Shown here: piece by piece, positions 8,422-18,734 of the stretch | How the letters are laid out: every line of letters begins with the position of its first letter | Numbering within the stretch: the stretch's first letter is position 1 | NCBI GenBank assembly: GCA_003858485.1 | Contig: RQYD01000027.1 | Coordinates: 1-46,629, forward strand | DNA length: 46,629 nt | From: Clostridiales bacterium COT073_COT-073 | GTDB lineage: Bacteria; Bacillota; Clostridia; Lachnospirales; Vallitaleaceae | Direction: 5' to 3' | Translations under genes and position numbers: made by a program | The notes under the pieces: generated by a model | Databases searched by the model: none | Seen by the model: only the letters and a program-made list of their open reading frames with translations | What the model was told of the DNA's origin: nothing

Positions 8422-9267
8422 ATGATAAAATTATTAGTTGACTCATCTGCCGATTGCCCGGATTTTGTAATCAATGATGAGTTAGTTTCAATTTTGCCCT
8501 TGTGTATTAATTTTGGGGAAAAAGAGTATATTGACCGGGTAACAATTACCCCAACTGAATTTTTTCAAAAATTGACAGAAGAAAAAACTGCACCCAAGAC
8601 TTCACAGGTGACACCAGCTACATTTCTGGAGGTATTTAAACGTGAACTGGCAGGCGGCGATCAATTGGTTTGCCTGCTTATTGCATCAGCAGCCAGTGGT
8701 ACCTTTCAATCAGCAGTCGTTGCCAAAAATGAGCTGGACAGTGATGATATCTTATTAATTGATTCCAATATGTTATGTTTGGGAGAAGCATATTTGGCCA
8801 TTAAAATACTGGAATGGATTAAAGCTGGTAAAAATTTAACGGAAATTGCGGACCTGGCCAAGCCATATACGGAAAATAAGATTCAACATTTGTTTACAGT
8901 CGATACCATGGAATATTTAAAAAGAGGTGGCCGGATTACAGGTGCCAAGGCATTTATGGCAGAGCTTTTAAATATTAAACCGGTATTGACGGTAGAAAAT
9001 GGCCTGACTAAACCAATTGGCAAGCTCAGAGGCAGAAAAAAAGTAATTCCGTATTATATTAAATATATACAGGAAGAAATGGATTGGCAGCAAACGGACT
9101 TTATTCTGATTGGCCATACTGTTGATCCGGATTTTGCCAAGGAACTGGAGGAAAAAATCAGAGAAGAAGTTAAATGGGAAAAGCCGATTCATATTGCTGA
9201 AATTGGGCCAACCATTGGTACACATTGTGGGCCAGGTGTTCTGGCAGTATTTTATGTAAAGAAATAA
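8422..9267 (+). CDS. DegV-family fatty-acid-binding protein
   Basis: This 281-residue cytoplasmic protein has the DegV fold: LLVDSSADCP at the start, the TSQVTPATFLEVF loop, ASAASGTFQSA, the GGRITGAKAF segment near the middle, and a C-terminal IGPTIGTHCGPG motif. Some family members (FakB) present fatty acids to the FakA kinase. Which paralog role this one has cannot be told, and no fakA is adjacent. The ATG at 8422 is chosen over a longer in-frame reading because AAGGAG (8411-8416) precedes it. Confidence 0.88.
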   Translation: MIKLLVDSSADCPDFVINDELVSILPLCINFGEKEYIDRVTITPTEFFQKLTEEKTAPKTSQVTPATFLEVFKRELAGGDQLVCLLIASAASGTFQSAVVAKNELDSDDILLIDSNMLCLGEAYLAIKILEWIKAGKNLTEIADLAKPYTENKIQHLFTVDTMEYLKRGGRITGAKAFMAELLNIKPVLTVENGLTKPIGKLRGRKKVIPYYIKYIQEEMDWQQTDFILIGHTVDPDFAKELEEKIREEVKWEKPIHIAEIGPTIGTHCGPGVLAVFYVKK

Positions 9268-9343
9268 TTATAAAAGTCCGAAGTGTGAGTGAGAATGATC
9301 ATGTCGGAAAGATTTAATAAAACTTAAAAAAGGAGGCATTTTT

Positions 9344-10216
9344 TTGCAAGTTTTTTTTCCAAATAAAATTAAAGCTGGTTTTCTGGCAGGATTGATGGGA
9401 GTTTTGACGGCCTGCTCTGCTAATGTGACACAGGAGGTCTATCCTAAGACAGAACCGGAAACTGCTCCCAAAGTAGAAGAAGTGGCTGATACAGCCATTA
9501 ATCAGGCATTTGTGCCAACAGAAGTAAAAGATATTTCCAAAATAAAAAAAATGCGATCCTGGCTGGAATATTTTTATTATAATAATATTTTTGACGAAAA
9601 TATTAATAATGAAACCGGAGAGATTTCTGAAGATGCAATGATTAGTTTTGCTGCTTCTTATATTATGCAGCTTGAACATCAGGGTCTGCGTTTTGACACC
9701 GATACCTTTCGGCTTTATATTCCCCAAAAAATGTTGGAAGAAGTGGTTATGCGCTTCTTTGATCATAAAGTTAAAGAGCATCATTCCATCAGTAAACATG
9801 GTATTTTGTTCGAGCAGGATCATTATGTGATTCAGGCTAGTGCCAGAGAATGGCCGACCAGACTGGATATTATCCTGGTGATGGAAACCTCACCGGATGT
9901 TTATTTGGCGGTACTTAGCGGAAACAATACGGAAGCCGGGGAAATTGATCATCAAGTCAGAGCCAGATATCATTGGACGGAAGACCATTATATTTTAGAA
10001 AGCTATCAAATGATCACAGATAAAACTGCATTTATTGGGGGTAATCCACTGGATGTCGGAACTTCTGAAGATGATCCGGGAATTGAAAGCTCAAGCAGTT
10101 TTGGCAATATGGTCAATCCTGAAAATGGAGAAAAACCGGAGCCGTCAGATGATCCTGAAGTTAGTGAAAAAAAGGAAAATAATGATGCGCCGGTATCACC
10201 GGGAACCGGTAATTAA
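9344..10216 (+). CDS. Predicted lipoprotein, unknown function
   Basis: This 290-residue protein has a lipoprotein signal peptide: basic start, hydrophobic core and lipobox LTAC with the acylated cysteine at residue 24. The mature N-terminus is a low-complexity acidic/proline stretch. The central part (about 60-230) is compact and of unrecognised fold, with IRVCV-free, WTEDHYILESYQM-type strands. The tail (about 235-290) is rich in S, P, E and D and probably disordered. The start is TTG at 9344 with AGGAGG at 9331-9336. It stands between degV and leuS with no clear operon partner. Confidence 0.7.
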   Translation: MQVFFPNKIKAGFLAGLMGVLTACSANVTQEVYPKTEPETAPKVEEVADTAINQAFVPTEVKDISKIKKMRSWLEYFYYNNIFDENINNETGEISEDAMISFAASYIMQLEHQGLRFDTDTFRLYIPQKMLEEVVMRFFDHKVKEHHSISKHGILFEQDHYVIQASAREWPTRLDIILVMETSPDVYLAVLSGNNTEAGEIDHQVRARYHWTEDHYILESYQMITDKTAFIGGNPLDVGTSEDDPGIESSSSFGNMVNPENGEKPEPSDDPEVSEKKENNDAPVSPGTGN

Positions 10217-10222
10217 AAAAGC

Positions 10223-10240
10223 ACTGTGGGAAAGTTGGGT
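10223..10240. repeat. Solo terminus related to the 37560-37696 element
   Basis: ACTGTGGGAAAGTTG (10223-10237) is the exact reverse complement of 37564-37578 in the inverted-repeat element upstream of the DUF1292 gene, and similarity fades beyond it. It is best read as a leftover end of the same repeat family. Confidence 0.5.
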
Positions 10241-10308
10241 TATACAATAAGAAAAAGTCCATTCCAGGAAAGAATGGCAATATATGGAAAAGAGAAAAGG
10301 GGCAAATT

Positions 10309-12711
10309 ATGAAATACGAACATCGAATTATTGAACCAAAATGGAGAAAGCATTGGGAAGAAAAACCAATTAATCAACCTGCAGAGGATAAACCAAAGTA
10401 CTATTGTCTGGATATGTTTCCGTATCCATCAGGTAGCGGGCTGCATGTCGGACATTGGCGGGGCTATGTTTTAAGTGATGTGTGGAGCCGCTATAAAGTG
10501 CTGCAAGGCTATCATGTACTGCATCCAATGGGATGGGATGCTTTTGGCCTGCCGGCGGAAAATTATGCCATTCAAAAAGGGGAACATCCGGCTGTTTGTA
10601 CAGCAGAAAATATTCGCAACTTTAAAAAGCAGTTGCGCGATATCAGTGCGATTTATAATTGGGATAATGAAGTCAATACTACTGACCCCGACTATTATCG
10701 GTGGACACAGTGGATTTTTGTAAAGATGTTTGAAGCCGGGCTTGCCTATGAGAAAGAAATGCCGATCAACTGGTGTCCATCTTGTAAAACCGGACTGGCT
10801 AATGAGGAAGTTAAAGATGGAGGCTGCGAACGTTGCGGCACCGAAGTGACCAAGAAAAATTTAAGACAGTGGATGCTGAAAATTACAGCCTATGCGGACC
10901 GGTTATTAAATGATTTGGAAAAACTGGATTGGCCGGAAAAAGTGAAAAAGATGCAGGCTGACTGGATTGGCAAAAGCTTTGGAGCAGAAGTAGACTTTAA
11001 AGTTGATGGCAGGGAGCAAAGCATACGTGTCTTTACAACCCGGCCGGATACTCTTTATGGAGCAACCTTTATGGTATTGGCACCAGAGCATACATTAGCT
11101 TTGGAGCTGGCGACTGATCAGTATAAGGCAGAGGTTGAAAAATATATTTTTGATACCTCAATGCGTTCTTCGGTTGACCGGATGCAAAGCAAGGAAAAAA
11201 CCGGTGTATTCACCGGCAGTTATGTGCTTAATCCATTTAGTGGAGAAAAAATGCCAATTTGGCTGTCGGATTATGTTTTAATTGATTATGGTACTGGCGC
11301 GATTATGTGTGTGCCGGCACATGATGAAAGAGATTTTGAATTTGCGACCAAATTTGGATTACCGATAAAACAGGTAATTGCTAAAGACGGGGAAGTTTCA
11401 GAATTGACCGAAGCCTATACTGAAGCTGGTATCATGGTTAATTCCGGTCAGTTTAATGGGATGGATTCAGAAAAAGCCAAAGAGGTGATCTCAGATTATG
11501 TGGAAACTCAAAAAATTGGCCAAAAGACCGTCAACTTTAAATTAAGAGACTGGGTATTTTCCCGCCAGCGTTATTGGGGAGAGCCGATTCCCATTGTTCA
11601 TTGCCCAAAATGCGGACCAGTGGCAGTGCCGGTTGAAGAGTTACCGGTCAGACTACCGGATGTCAAATCTTATGAACCGACCGGAACCGGAGAATCGCCA
11701 CTGGCAGCAATTGATGATTGGGTAAACACTACTTGTCCGAAGTGCGGCGGTCATGGGAAACGCGAAACCAATACCATGCCACAATGGGCAGGTTCTTCCT
11801 GGTATTTCCTGCGTTATCCGGATGCCGGAAATGATCAGGCTTTGGCTGACCCGGAAATTCTGAAAAAATGGCTGCCGGTTGATATGTATGTCGGCGGAAT
11901 TGAGCATGCGGTATTACATTTACTGTATTCCCGTTTTTATACCAAATTCTTATTTGATATCGGCGCAGTCAGCTTTGAAGAACCATTTACCCGTTTATTT
12001 AATCAGGGCATGATTGGTAAAAATGGAGCCAAAATGAGTAAATCCAAAGGCAATGTGGTGTCTCCGGATGAGCTAGTGGAAAATTATGGTTCGGATTCCC
12101 TGCGCATGTATGAATTATTCGTTGGCCCGCCGGAACTTGATGCTGAGTGGGATGATAAGGGAATCGATGGTGTATATAGATTTTTGAATAAGTTTTGGAA
12201 TTTGATTACTGAAAATATCGGTAAAAATGGTCAGGAGACCAAAGAGAGTTTAAAACTCCGGCATCAGCTGATTTATGAGATTACAGAGCGCTTAAATACT
12301 TTCCGGATGAATACCATTGTCAGCAGCTTTATGGAATATACCAATAAATTAACGGATTATGCCAAAAAAGAAGCACTCGATCAAAAGACTATGGAAACCA
12401 TGTTGATTTTATTGGCACCATTAGCACCTCATATTGCTGAGGAATTATGGGAACAAATGGGGCATACGGTTTCAGTTTTTGAAAATAAATGGCCGGAATA
12501 CGATAAGGAATTGATGAAAGAGGATAGTTTAAATATTCCGATTCAAATTAACGGCAAGATGCGGGGGATGATTTCGGTACCGGCAGATTCGGCCAAAGAG
12601 TTTGTTTTAGAAACAGCTAAGGCGGAGGTAGCAGCTCGCTTGGAGGGGGTTACATTGGTGAAAGAAATTTATGTCCCGGGTAAAATCGTGAATTTAGTAA
12701 TTAAAGAATAG
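10309..12711 (+). CDS. leuS: Leucine-tRNA ligase
   Basis: This 800-residue class I synthetase charges tRNA-Leu. The HIGH-type motif is HVGH (46-49) and KMSKS is at 575-579. A zinc-finger insertion (CPSC...CERC) and the CP1 editing domain with TTRPDTLYGATF are both present, and a second CPKC...CPKC zinc module occurs near 430-480. The length is normal for bacteria. The 92 bases upstream are too short for a T-box leader and none is seen. AGGGG (10298-10302) precedes the ATG. Confidence 0.97.
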   Translation: MKYEHRIIEPKWRKHWEEKPINQPAEDKPKYYCLDMFPYPSGSGLHVGHWRGYVLSDVWSRYKVLQGYHVLHPMGWDAFGLPAENYAIQKGEHPAVCTAENIRNFKKQLRDISAIYNWDNEVNTTDPDYYRWTQWIFVKMFEAGLAYEKEMPINWCPSCKTGLANEEVKDGGCERCGTEVTKKNLRQWMLKITAYADRLLNDLEKLDWPEKVKKMQADWIGKSFGAEVDFKVDGREQSIRVFTTRPDTLYGATFMVLAPEHTLALELATDQYKAEVEKYIFDTSMRSSVDRMQSKEKTGVFTGSYVLNPFSGEKMPIWLSDYVLIDYGTGAIMCVPAHDERDFEFATKFGLPIKQVIAKDGEVSELTEAYTEAGIMVNSGQFNGMDSEKAKEVISDYVETQKIGQKTVNFKLRDWVFSRQRYWGEPIPIVHCPKCGPVAVPVEELPVRLPDVKSYEPTGTGESPLAAIDDWVNTTCPKCGGHGKRETNTMPQWAGSSWYFLRYPDAGNDQALADPEILKKWLPVDMYVGGIEHAVLHLLYSRFYTKFLFDIGAVSFEEPFTRLFNQGMIGKNGAKMSKSKGNVVSPDELVENYGSDSLRMYELFVGPPELDAEWDDKGIDGVYRFLNKFWNLITENIGKNGQETKESLKLRHQLIYEITERLNTFRMNTIVSSFMEYTNKLTDYAKKEALDQKTMETMLILLAPLAPHIAEELWEQMGHTVSVFENKWPEYDKELMKEDSLNIPIQINGKMRGMISVPADSAKEFVLETAKAEVAARLEGVTLVKEIYVPGKIVNLVIKE

Positions 12712-12790
12712 GTCGGCAGATTCGTTTGCTTTTACTTATCAGTAGCCGGATAATGGTTTGCGGTAATATTAACAAAACTGCTTCGGATCT

Positions 12791-12809
12791 CAGGAAACGT
12801 AGTTTCCTG
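12791..12809 (+). promoter_or_regulatory. Leader hairpin before the dehydrogenase gene
   Basis: CAGGAAAC (12791-12798) and GTTTCCTG (12802-12809) form a perfect 8-bp stem with a GTA loop, 21 bases ahead of the start codon and just ahead of the ribosome site. No T-run follows, so it would affect mRNA stability or translation rather than termination. Confidence 0.55.
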
Positions 12810-12830
12810 GGATTCTTTAAGGAGATAATT

Positions 12831-13970
12831 ATGGATTATGTCAGGCATTTTGAAACATTGGTCAAAGAACAATTAGCACGGGTGGAGCGGATGAAAGCAG
12901 CATCTGACCCGGTAAGTTATGCCGAATTGTCGCCGATTGTCATTGGTGTACTGGGTGGAGATGGCATTGGTCCGGTCATTACCGAAGTTGCTTGCCGGAT
13001 TATGGAATATAGCTTAAAAGACGAGTTGGCTTCGGGTAAAGTTGAAATTCGGAAAATTGATGGACTGACCATTGAAAACAGAGCGAAAGCAGGTGCAGCC
13101 ATTCCTGAAGAGGTATTAACAGAAATCAGGCAATGTCATGTTTTACTAAAAGGGCCAACGACTACACCAAGAGCAGGAGATGAATACCCGAATATTGAGT
13201 CAGCGAATGTGGCCATGCGTAAGGAACTGGATTTATTTGCCAATGTTCGTCCGGTACAGGTGCCGGACGAGGGCATTGACTGGACTTTTTTCAGAGAAAA
13301 TACGGAAGGGGCATATGTATTGGGAAGTAAAGGTATTGAGGTGACAGCAGACTTAGCTTTTGATTTTAAAGTAATCACCAGTCAGGGAGCAGAGCGGATT
13401 GCCAGAGCTGCCTTTGAATTTGCCCGTAAAAATGGAAAGACCCGGGTGACAGCCGTAACCAAGGCAAATGTCATTAAGACAACAGATGGAAAGTTTCTGG
13501 TGATTTGTAAGGAAGTGGCTAAAGAATATCCGGAAATTACCTTTGATGATTGGTATATTGATATTATGACTGCCAAGTTAATCGATAAAAAACGGCGGAC
13601 CGATTTTCAGGTCTTTATCCTGCCCAATTTATATGGGGATATCTTAACGGATGAGGCTGCTGAATTTCAAGGTGGAGTTGGAACGGCCGGTTCAGCTAAT
13701 ATCGGCAGCCGCTATGCCATGTTTGAAGCAATTCATGGTTCGGCTCCGAGAATGGTAGCTGAGGGCAGAGAAATTTATGCCGATCCGTCATCAATGATTC
13801 GGGCAGCGGCCATGTTGCTGGCTCATATTGGTTATCCGCAAAAGGCAGCAGCAATTTACCAGGCTTTGGAAAAGGTGGCGAATCATCCGGATTATCGCTT
13901 GACCGGCCGGGCTGACGGTGTAACCAATCAGGCATATGGTGAATATATCATGCGAGAATTGGAAAAATAA
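12831..13970 (+). CDS. Isocitrate/isopropylmalate dehydrogenase family protein
   Basis: This 379-residue enzyme is a beta-decarboxylating dehydrogenase. It has VLGGDGIGPVI near residue 40, FRENTEGAYV (the substrate-loop motif of this superfamily), a TKANVIK catalytic-lysine segment, and NLYGDILTDEAAEFQGG with the metal-binding aspartates. The extra ~35 residues before the first strand and the overall form suit the isocitrate-dehydrogenase-like clostridial group, but substrate and cofactor cannot be fixed by reading. No aconitase, citrate synthase or leu genes are adjacent. The start at 12831 follows AAGGAG (12819-12824); a longer in-frame reading from 12726 has no ribosome site. Confidence 0.85.
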   Translation: MDYVRHFETLVKEQLARVERMKAASDPVSYAELSPIVIGVLGGDGIGPVITEVACRIMEYSLKDELASGKVEIRKIDGLTIENRAKAGAAIPEEVLTEIRQCHVLLKGPTTTPRAGDEYPNIESANVAMRKELDLFANVRPVQVPDEGIDWTFFRENTEGAYVLGSKGIEVTADLAFDFKVITSQGAERIARAAFEFARKNGKTRVTAVTKANVIKTTDGKFLVICKEVAKEYPEITFDDWYIDIMTAKLIDKKRRTDFQVFILPNLYGDILTDEAAEFQGGVGTAGSANIGSRYAMFEAIHGSAPRMVAEGREIYADPSSMIRAAAMLLAHIGYPQKAAAIYQALEKVANHPDYRLTGRADGVTNQAYGEYIMRELEK

Positions 13971-14090
13971 AGAACGGAAAAAATAGCAGAGACTTTTTCA
14001 AGAGATGAACAGATAGTAAAGTCAGAGCGTATGGTATCCTGCTGACAAGATGGTTTGGTGGGACAGAAACAAAGCAGAAAGGATAAAAAA

Positions 14091-15116
14091 ATGAGAGAAC
14101 AATTGGAAGCGATTCGGCAGAAGGCCTTAACCGGCATTAAGGAAGCTACGGATTTAAAAATTTTAGATAATATCCGGGTCGAGCTTTTAGGCAAAAAAGG
14201 CGAATTGACAGCAATTTTAAAAGGCATGAAAGATTTATCCAATGAGGAGCGACCGATTATCGGACAATTAGTCAATGAAGTTCGCCAAAGCATGGAAGAA
14301 ATGCTGGAAAACAAGAAAAAAGAGTTAGCGGACAAAGCCTTGAATTTACAACTGGCAGCAGAAAAAATTGATGTCACCTTACCGGCCAGAATGCCGGAAT
14401 TGGGGCATCGTCATCCAATGAAGACAGTGCTGGAAGATATTAAAAATATTTTTATTGGTATGGGATATTCGATTGCTGAAGGGCCGGAAATTGAAAATTC
14501 TTATTATAATTTTGATGCTTTAAATATTCCGGAAGAACATCCAGCCAAAGATGAGCAGGATACTTTATATTTTAATCCTGATTTAATGCTGCGGACAGCT
14601 ACTTCACCGGTCCAGGTCAGAGTCATGGAAAAGAATACTCCACCCATCCGGATCATTGCCCCTGGTCGGGTATACCGCTCTGATGAAGTGGATGCCACTC
14701 ATTCTCCAATTTTCCATCAAATTGAAGGCTTAGTGATTGATAAAAATGTAACCATGGGTGATTTAAAAGGAGCGCTCGAGGTTTTTGTTAAGAATCTCTA
14801 TGGTGACGATGTTCAGGTCAAATTCCGGCCGCACTTTTTCCCATTTACTGAGCCAAGTGCAGAGGTTGATGTGTCTTGTGTGATTTGCGGTGGACATGAC
14901 CATGAATGTAAGGTCTGTAAAGGCACCGGCTGGATCGAGATCTTAGGCTGCGGTATGGTGCATCCCAATGTCCTGAAGATGAGCGGCATTGATCCTAAGG
15001 AATACAGTGGATTTGCCTTTGGCATGGGACTGGAAAGAATCACTATGTTGCGCTATGGAATTAATGATATTCGGTTATTCTATGAAAATGACAAACGCTT
15101 TTTAGAACAATTTTAG
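14091..15116 (+). CDS. pheS: Phenylalanine-tRNA ligase alpha subunit
   Basis: This is a 341-residue catalytic subunit of the alpha2-beta2 class II synthetase. An N-terminal coiled-coil tRNA-binding arm (about 1-85) leads to the class II core: [10 protein letters not shown], the motif 2 region [18 protein letters not shown], and motif 3 with [24 protein letters not shown]-x-C-x2-C cysteine cluster lies in the core (about 262-277). AAAGGA precedes the ATG at 14091; a longer in-frame reading from 14055 lacks support. No T-box leader is seen in the preceding 120 bases. pheT follows after ten bases. Confidence 0.97.
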   Translation: MREQLEAIRQKALTGIKEATDLKILDNIRVELLGKKGELTAILKGMKDLSNEERPIIGQLVNEVRQSMEEMLENKKKELADKALNLQLAAEKIDVTLPARMPELGHRHPMKTVLEDIKNIFIGMGYSIAEGPEIENSYYNFDALNIPEEHPAKDEQDTLYFNPDLMLRTATSPVQVRVMEKNTPPIRIIAPGRVYRSDEVDATHSPIFHQIEGLVIDKNVTMGDLKGALEVFVKNLYGDDVQVKFRPHFFPFTEPSAEVDVSCVICGGHDHECKVCKGTGWIEILGCGMVHPNVLKMSGIDPKEYSGFAFGMGLERITMLRYGINDIRLFYENDKRFLEQF

Positions 15117-15126
15117 GAGGTTAGGA

Positions 15127-17544
15127 ATGAATATTTCAATGAAATGGTTATCGGAGTATGTTTTAGCACCACAAGATATGGATGTATTTTGTGACGCGAT
15201 GACCATGTCCGGCACGAAAGTAGAACGGGCGGAAACCTCCGGTAAAGATATTGAATTGGTTGTCTTGGGTGAGATTTTGTCAATTGAGGCTCATCCTGAT
15301 GCTGAGCGGCTGGTGGTGACTCAGGTCAATGTTGGTTCAGAAACGATTCAAGTGGTAACTGGGGCCAAAAATGTATCGGTTGGTGACTATATTCCGGTGG
15401 CATTGCATGGAGCTTCATTGGCCGGGGATTTAAAAATTAAAAAAGGCAAACTCCGGGGTGTGGAATCAAATGGTATGATGTGCTCGGTAGAAGAATTGGG
15501 ATTAAGCCGGGAAGATTTTCCGGAAGCACCGGAAAATGGTATTTATTTGTTTGACAAAGAGGAGCTTAAGACCAAGGGTTATTCTTTAGGTGATGATGTG
15601 AAGCCACTGTTTGGCCTGGATGATACCGTTGTCGAATATGAAATCACTTCTAACCGGGCAGACTGCTTTTCGGTTTTGGGAGTTGCCAGAGAAGTAGCTG
15701 CTACTTTTGACCGGGAGCTGAAAATGCCCAATATTGGTTTTAAAGAGGTCAGCGGTAATATTCAGGAAATGGTTAAGATATCGGTTGAGGCGGATGATTT
15801 ATGCTATCGTTATTTGGGTAAGATTGTCAAAAATGTTAAGGTGGAGCCATCACCGAAATGGTTTCAGGAAAAAATTCGCTCGGCCGGACTTCGTCCGATC
15901 AATAATATTGTCGATATTACCAACTTTGTTATGCTGGAAACCGGACAGCCGATGCATGCTTTTGACCTTGAAAAAGTGGGCGGTGCCGAAATTATTGTGC
16001 GTCGGGCCAAAGCCGGTGAGGTGATGAAAACTTTAGATGAAACGGAAAGAGTATTGGATGAAAGCATGTTGGTAATTGCCGATAAAAACCGGGCAACCGG
16101 TATTGCCGGTGTGATGGGTGGTGAAGACTCAAAGATCACTGCTGAAACGACTACCATTTTATTTGAAGCAGCTAATTTTAATGGCACTAATATTCGGCAT
16201 ACCAGTAAAAAACTAGGCTTGCGTTCGGATTCATCATCACGTTTTGAAAAGCATTTGGATCCGAATTTGGTTGAATTTGCCATGCACCGGGCTTGCGCTT
16301 TAATTGATGAATTAAATGCCGGTCAAATTGTGGAAGGCCAAATTGACATTTATCCAAATCCACGCACTGAAAGAAAGCTGTCTTATGATGTGGCGGCAAT
16401 TAATCAGATTTTGGGTACAGAATTAAGCGAACAAGAAATGACGGATATTTTCAGGCGTTTGACTTTCCAAGTGGATATGGAGTCAAAGACAGTTATTATT
16501 CCGACTTATCGGGCCGATATTGAAGGAATGGCTGATTTAGCGGAAGAAGTGGCCCGAATCTATGGCTATAATGAGATTCCGACCACGATCAGCAGTAAGA
16601 ATCCAACGGTTGGGCATAAGACCATTTCTCAAAAAGCGGAAGATATGGTGATCAGCACTTTACTGGCTCTTGGCGCCAACGAAGCTGTTGAATATTCTTT
16701 TGAAAGTCCAAAGGTATTTGAGAAATTGCGTTTGCCGCAAGATCATCCCTATCGTCGGGCAATGGTGATTTTAAATCCGCTGGGTGAAGATTTTAGTATG
16801 ATGCGAACATCAATGTTAAATGGGATCTTAACATCGCTGTCCACAAATTATAATCGGCGTAATTCCGATGTTACTTTATTTGAAATTGGCCGGGTATATT
16901 TGCCAACAGCACTCCCGGTTGATAATAGTGATAAAAATGCGGAAATGCCGACTGAAAAAAATTGTCTGGTAGTGGGACATTATGGAAAAAAAGATTTCTT
17001 TGATATGAAAGGAATGGCTGAAACCTTAGCCATTGCATTGGGCGAAACTTTTAGTTATCAGCCATCTGCACATAGCTTTTTCCATCCTAATCGTCAGGCT
17101 GATATTATTTGTGCAGACAAAAGAGTTGGCTATTTGGGGGAAATTCATCCATTAGTGGCTGATAATTATGAAATTGGAGCGAAACCATATGTCTTAATGT
17201 TGGATCTGGATGCAGTGGTTGATCATATTAACCTGAGCAAAAAATACGAGCCGATTCCAAAGTATCCGGCAGTCAGCCGTGATTTGGCTTTACTGGTTAA
17301 AGAGGATGTTTTGGCTGGTGAAATTGAAGGGGTGTTTGCTGAAGAATCCGGTAAGTTATTGGAAAAGGCTGAATTATTTGACTTATATCAGGGTGAGCAA
17401 ATTGAAAAAGGCTATAAATCAATGGCATATGCCTTGAAATTAAGAGCCAAGGATCACACCTTGACAGAAAATGAAATTAATCAGGTGCTGGATCGGATTT
17501 TGCGAAAACTGGATACTACCTTTGGTATTAGATTGAGAGACTAA
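15127..17544 (+). CDS. pheT: Phenylalanine-tRNA ligase beta subunit
   Basis: This is an 805-residue beta subunit with full domain order: N-terminal EMAP/tRNA-binding-like domain (about 40-150, GAKNVSVGDYIPVA), B3/B4 editing domain (ENGIYLF to about 400, including EYEITSNRADC and GQPMHAFD), B5, the degenerate catalytic-like region (SFESPKVFEKL), and the C-terminal ferredoxin-fold anticodon-binding domain (KYPAVSRDLALLV). AGGAGG (15115-15120) overlaps the pheS stop, so the pair is tightly coupled. queA starts four bases after the stop. Confidence 0.97.
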   Translation: MNISMKWLSEYVLAPQDMDVFCDAMTMSGTKVERAETSGKDIELVVLGEILSIEAHPDAERLVVTQVNVGSETIQVVTGAKNVSVGDYIPVALHGASLAGDLKIKKGKLRGVESNGMMCSVEELGLSREDFPEAPENGIYLFDKEELKTKGYSLGDDVKPLFGLDDTVVEYEITSNRADCFSVLGVAREVAATFDRELKMPNIGFKEVSGNIQEMVKISVEADDLCYRYLGKIVKNVKVEPSPKWFQEKIRSAGLRPINNIVDITNFVMLETGQPMHAFDLEKVGGAEIIVRRAKAGEVMKTLDETERVLDESMLVIADKNRATGIAGVMGGEDSKITAETTTILFEAANFNGTNIRHTSKKLGLRSDSSSRFEKHLDPNLVEFAMHRACALIDELNAGQIVEGQIDIYPNPRTERKLSYDVAAINQILGTELSEQEMTDIFRRLTFQVDMESKTVIIPTYRADIEGMADLAEEVARIYGYNEIPTTISSKNPTVGHKTISQKAEDMVISTLLALGANEAVEYSFESPKVFEKLRLPQDHPYRRAMVILNPLGEDFSMMRTSMLNGILTSLSTNYNRRNSDVTLFEIGRVYLPTALPVDNSDKNAEMPTEKNCLVVGHYGKKDFFDMKGMAETLAIALGETFSYQPSAHSFFHPNRQADIICADKRVGYLGEIHPLVADNYEIGAKPYVLMLDLDAVVDHINLSKKYEPIPKYPAVSRDLALLVKEDVLAGEIEGVFAEESGKLLEKAELFDLYQGEQIEKGYKSMAYALKLRAKDHTLTENEINQVLDRILRKLDTTFGIRLRD

Positions 17545-17547
17545 GAA

Positions 17548-18597
17548 ATGACGGACAGAAATAAGTTGGCAGGAAGAACTGATGATTATGATTTCTTCCT
17601 GCCGGAAGAATTAATTGCCCAAACGCCACTTACAGTTCGCTCGGATTCACGACTTTTGGTATTAAGCCGGGAGAATGCATCGGTATCGCATCATTGCTTT
17701 ACCGATATTCTTGATTATCTTCAGCCGGGGGATTGTTTGGTCTTAAACGACAGCCGGGTGATTCCGGCCCGTTTGATTGGAGAAGTAAAAGCAAAAGGAG
17801 CAGCAGTCGAAATTTTGCTTTTGACCCGGAAAACCGATAAGCAATGGGAAATCTTGACCAAACCGGGAAAAAAAGCGAAAATCGGTGCAGTCCTGAGCTT
17901 TGGCGGAGATATATTGACCGGTACCATTATTGATATTTTGGAGAATGGCAATCGCCTGATTGAATTTGAGTTTACCGGTATTTTTGAGGAAATCCTGGAT
18001 GAACTGGGAAGTATGCCCCTGCCGCCATATATTCATGAACGGCTGGAAGACAAAGAGCGGTATCAAACAGTTTATTCCAAACACAATGGTTCTTCGGCTG
18101 CTCCTACAGCTGGCCTGCATTTTACCAGAGAATTACTGGCAGAAATACGAAAAAAAGGAGTTCGCATTGCTTTTGTTACTCTTCACGTTGGGCTTGGTAC
18201 TTTTCGGCCGGTGAAAGTGGAAGATATTTTGCAGCATCACATGCATGCAGAATATTGTTGGATTAAGCAGGCTGATGCAGATATTATTAATCAGACTAAG
18301 CGCGCAGGCGGCAAAATAATTGCCGTCGGCACAACAGCTTGTCGTACTCTGGAATCATTGGCGGATGCAAATGGATGGCTTGAAGAAAGCTCAAAATGGA
18401 CTGATATTTTTATTTATCCCGGTTATCAATTTAAAGTATTGGATGGTTTAATAACCAATTTCCATTTGCCGAAGTCAACTTTAATTATGCTGGTTAGTGC
18501 CTTTGCCGGTCGGGAGTTTGTCTTATCGGCATATGCGGAGGCGGTGAAAGAAAAATATCGCTTTTTCAGCTTTGGTGATGCGATGCTGATTATTTGA
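17548..18597 (+). CDS. queA: S-adenosylmethionine:tRNA ribosyltransferase-isomerase
   Basis: This 349-residue QueA transfers and rearranges the ribosyl moiety of SAM onto preQ1 at tRNA position 34, giving epoxyqueuosine. Family marks are [15 protein letters not shown] at the N-terminus, [24 protein letters not shown] and the C-terminal [19 protein letters not shown]. The start lies three bases after pheT, with only a weak ribosome site, which suggests coupling to pheT. No tgt follows here. Confidence 0.96.
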   Translation: MTDRNKLAGRTDDYDFFLPEELIAQTPLTVRSDSRLLVLSRENASVSHHCFTDILDYLQPGDCLVLNDSRVIPARLIGEVKAKGAAVEILLLTRKTDKQWEILTKPGKKAKIGAVLSFGGDILTGTIIDILENGNRLIEFEFTGIFEEILDELGSMPLPPYIHERLEDKERYQTVYSKHNGSSAAPTAGLHFTRELLAEIRKKGVRIAFVTLHVGLGTFRPVKVEDILQHHMHAEYCWIKQADADIINQTKRAGGKIIAVGTTACRTLESLADANGWLEESSKWTDIFIYPGYQFKVLDGLITNFHLPKSTLIMLVSAFAGREFVLSAYAEAVKEKYRFFSFGDAMLII

Positions 18598-18734
18598 CAC
18601 AGAGTTACAAATGCAGAGCGGACCATTTCGTCGGTATGGCTATGTATAAAGAGCATCCGCGATTAAAGCTGAGGCCAGAACCGAAAATGGTATGATTTCA
18701 AAGGATATGAAATCTGAAAGAAAAGAGGTGTAAA

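Noticed and set aside
10217-10308. T-box leader of leuS
   Set aside because: The spacer is too short and lacks the T-box GGTGGNACCGCG core.
13971-14090. T-box leader of pheS
   Set aside because: It contains a GGTGGGAC word but no specifier stem, antiterminator or terminator.
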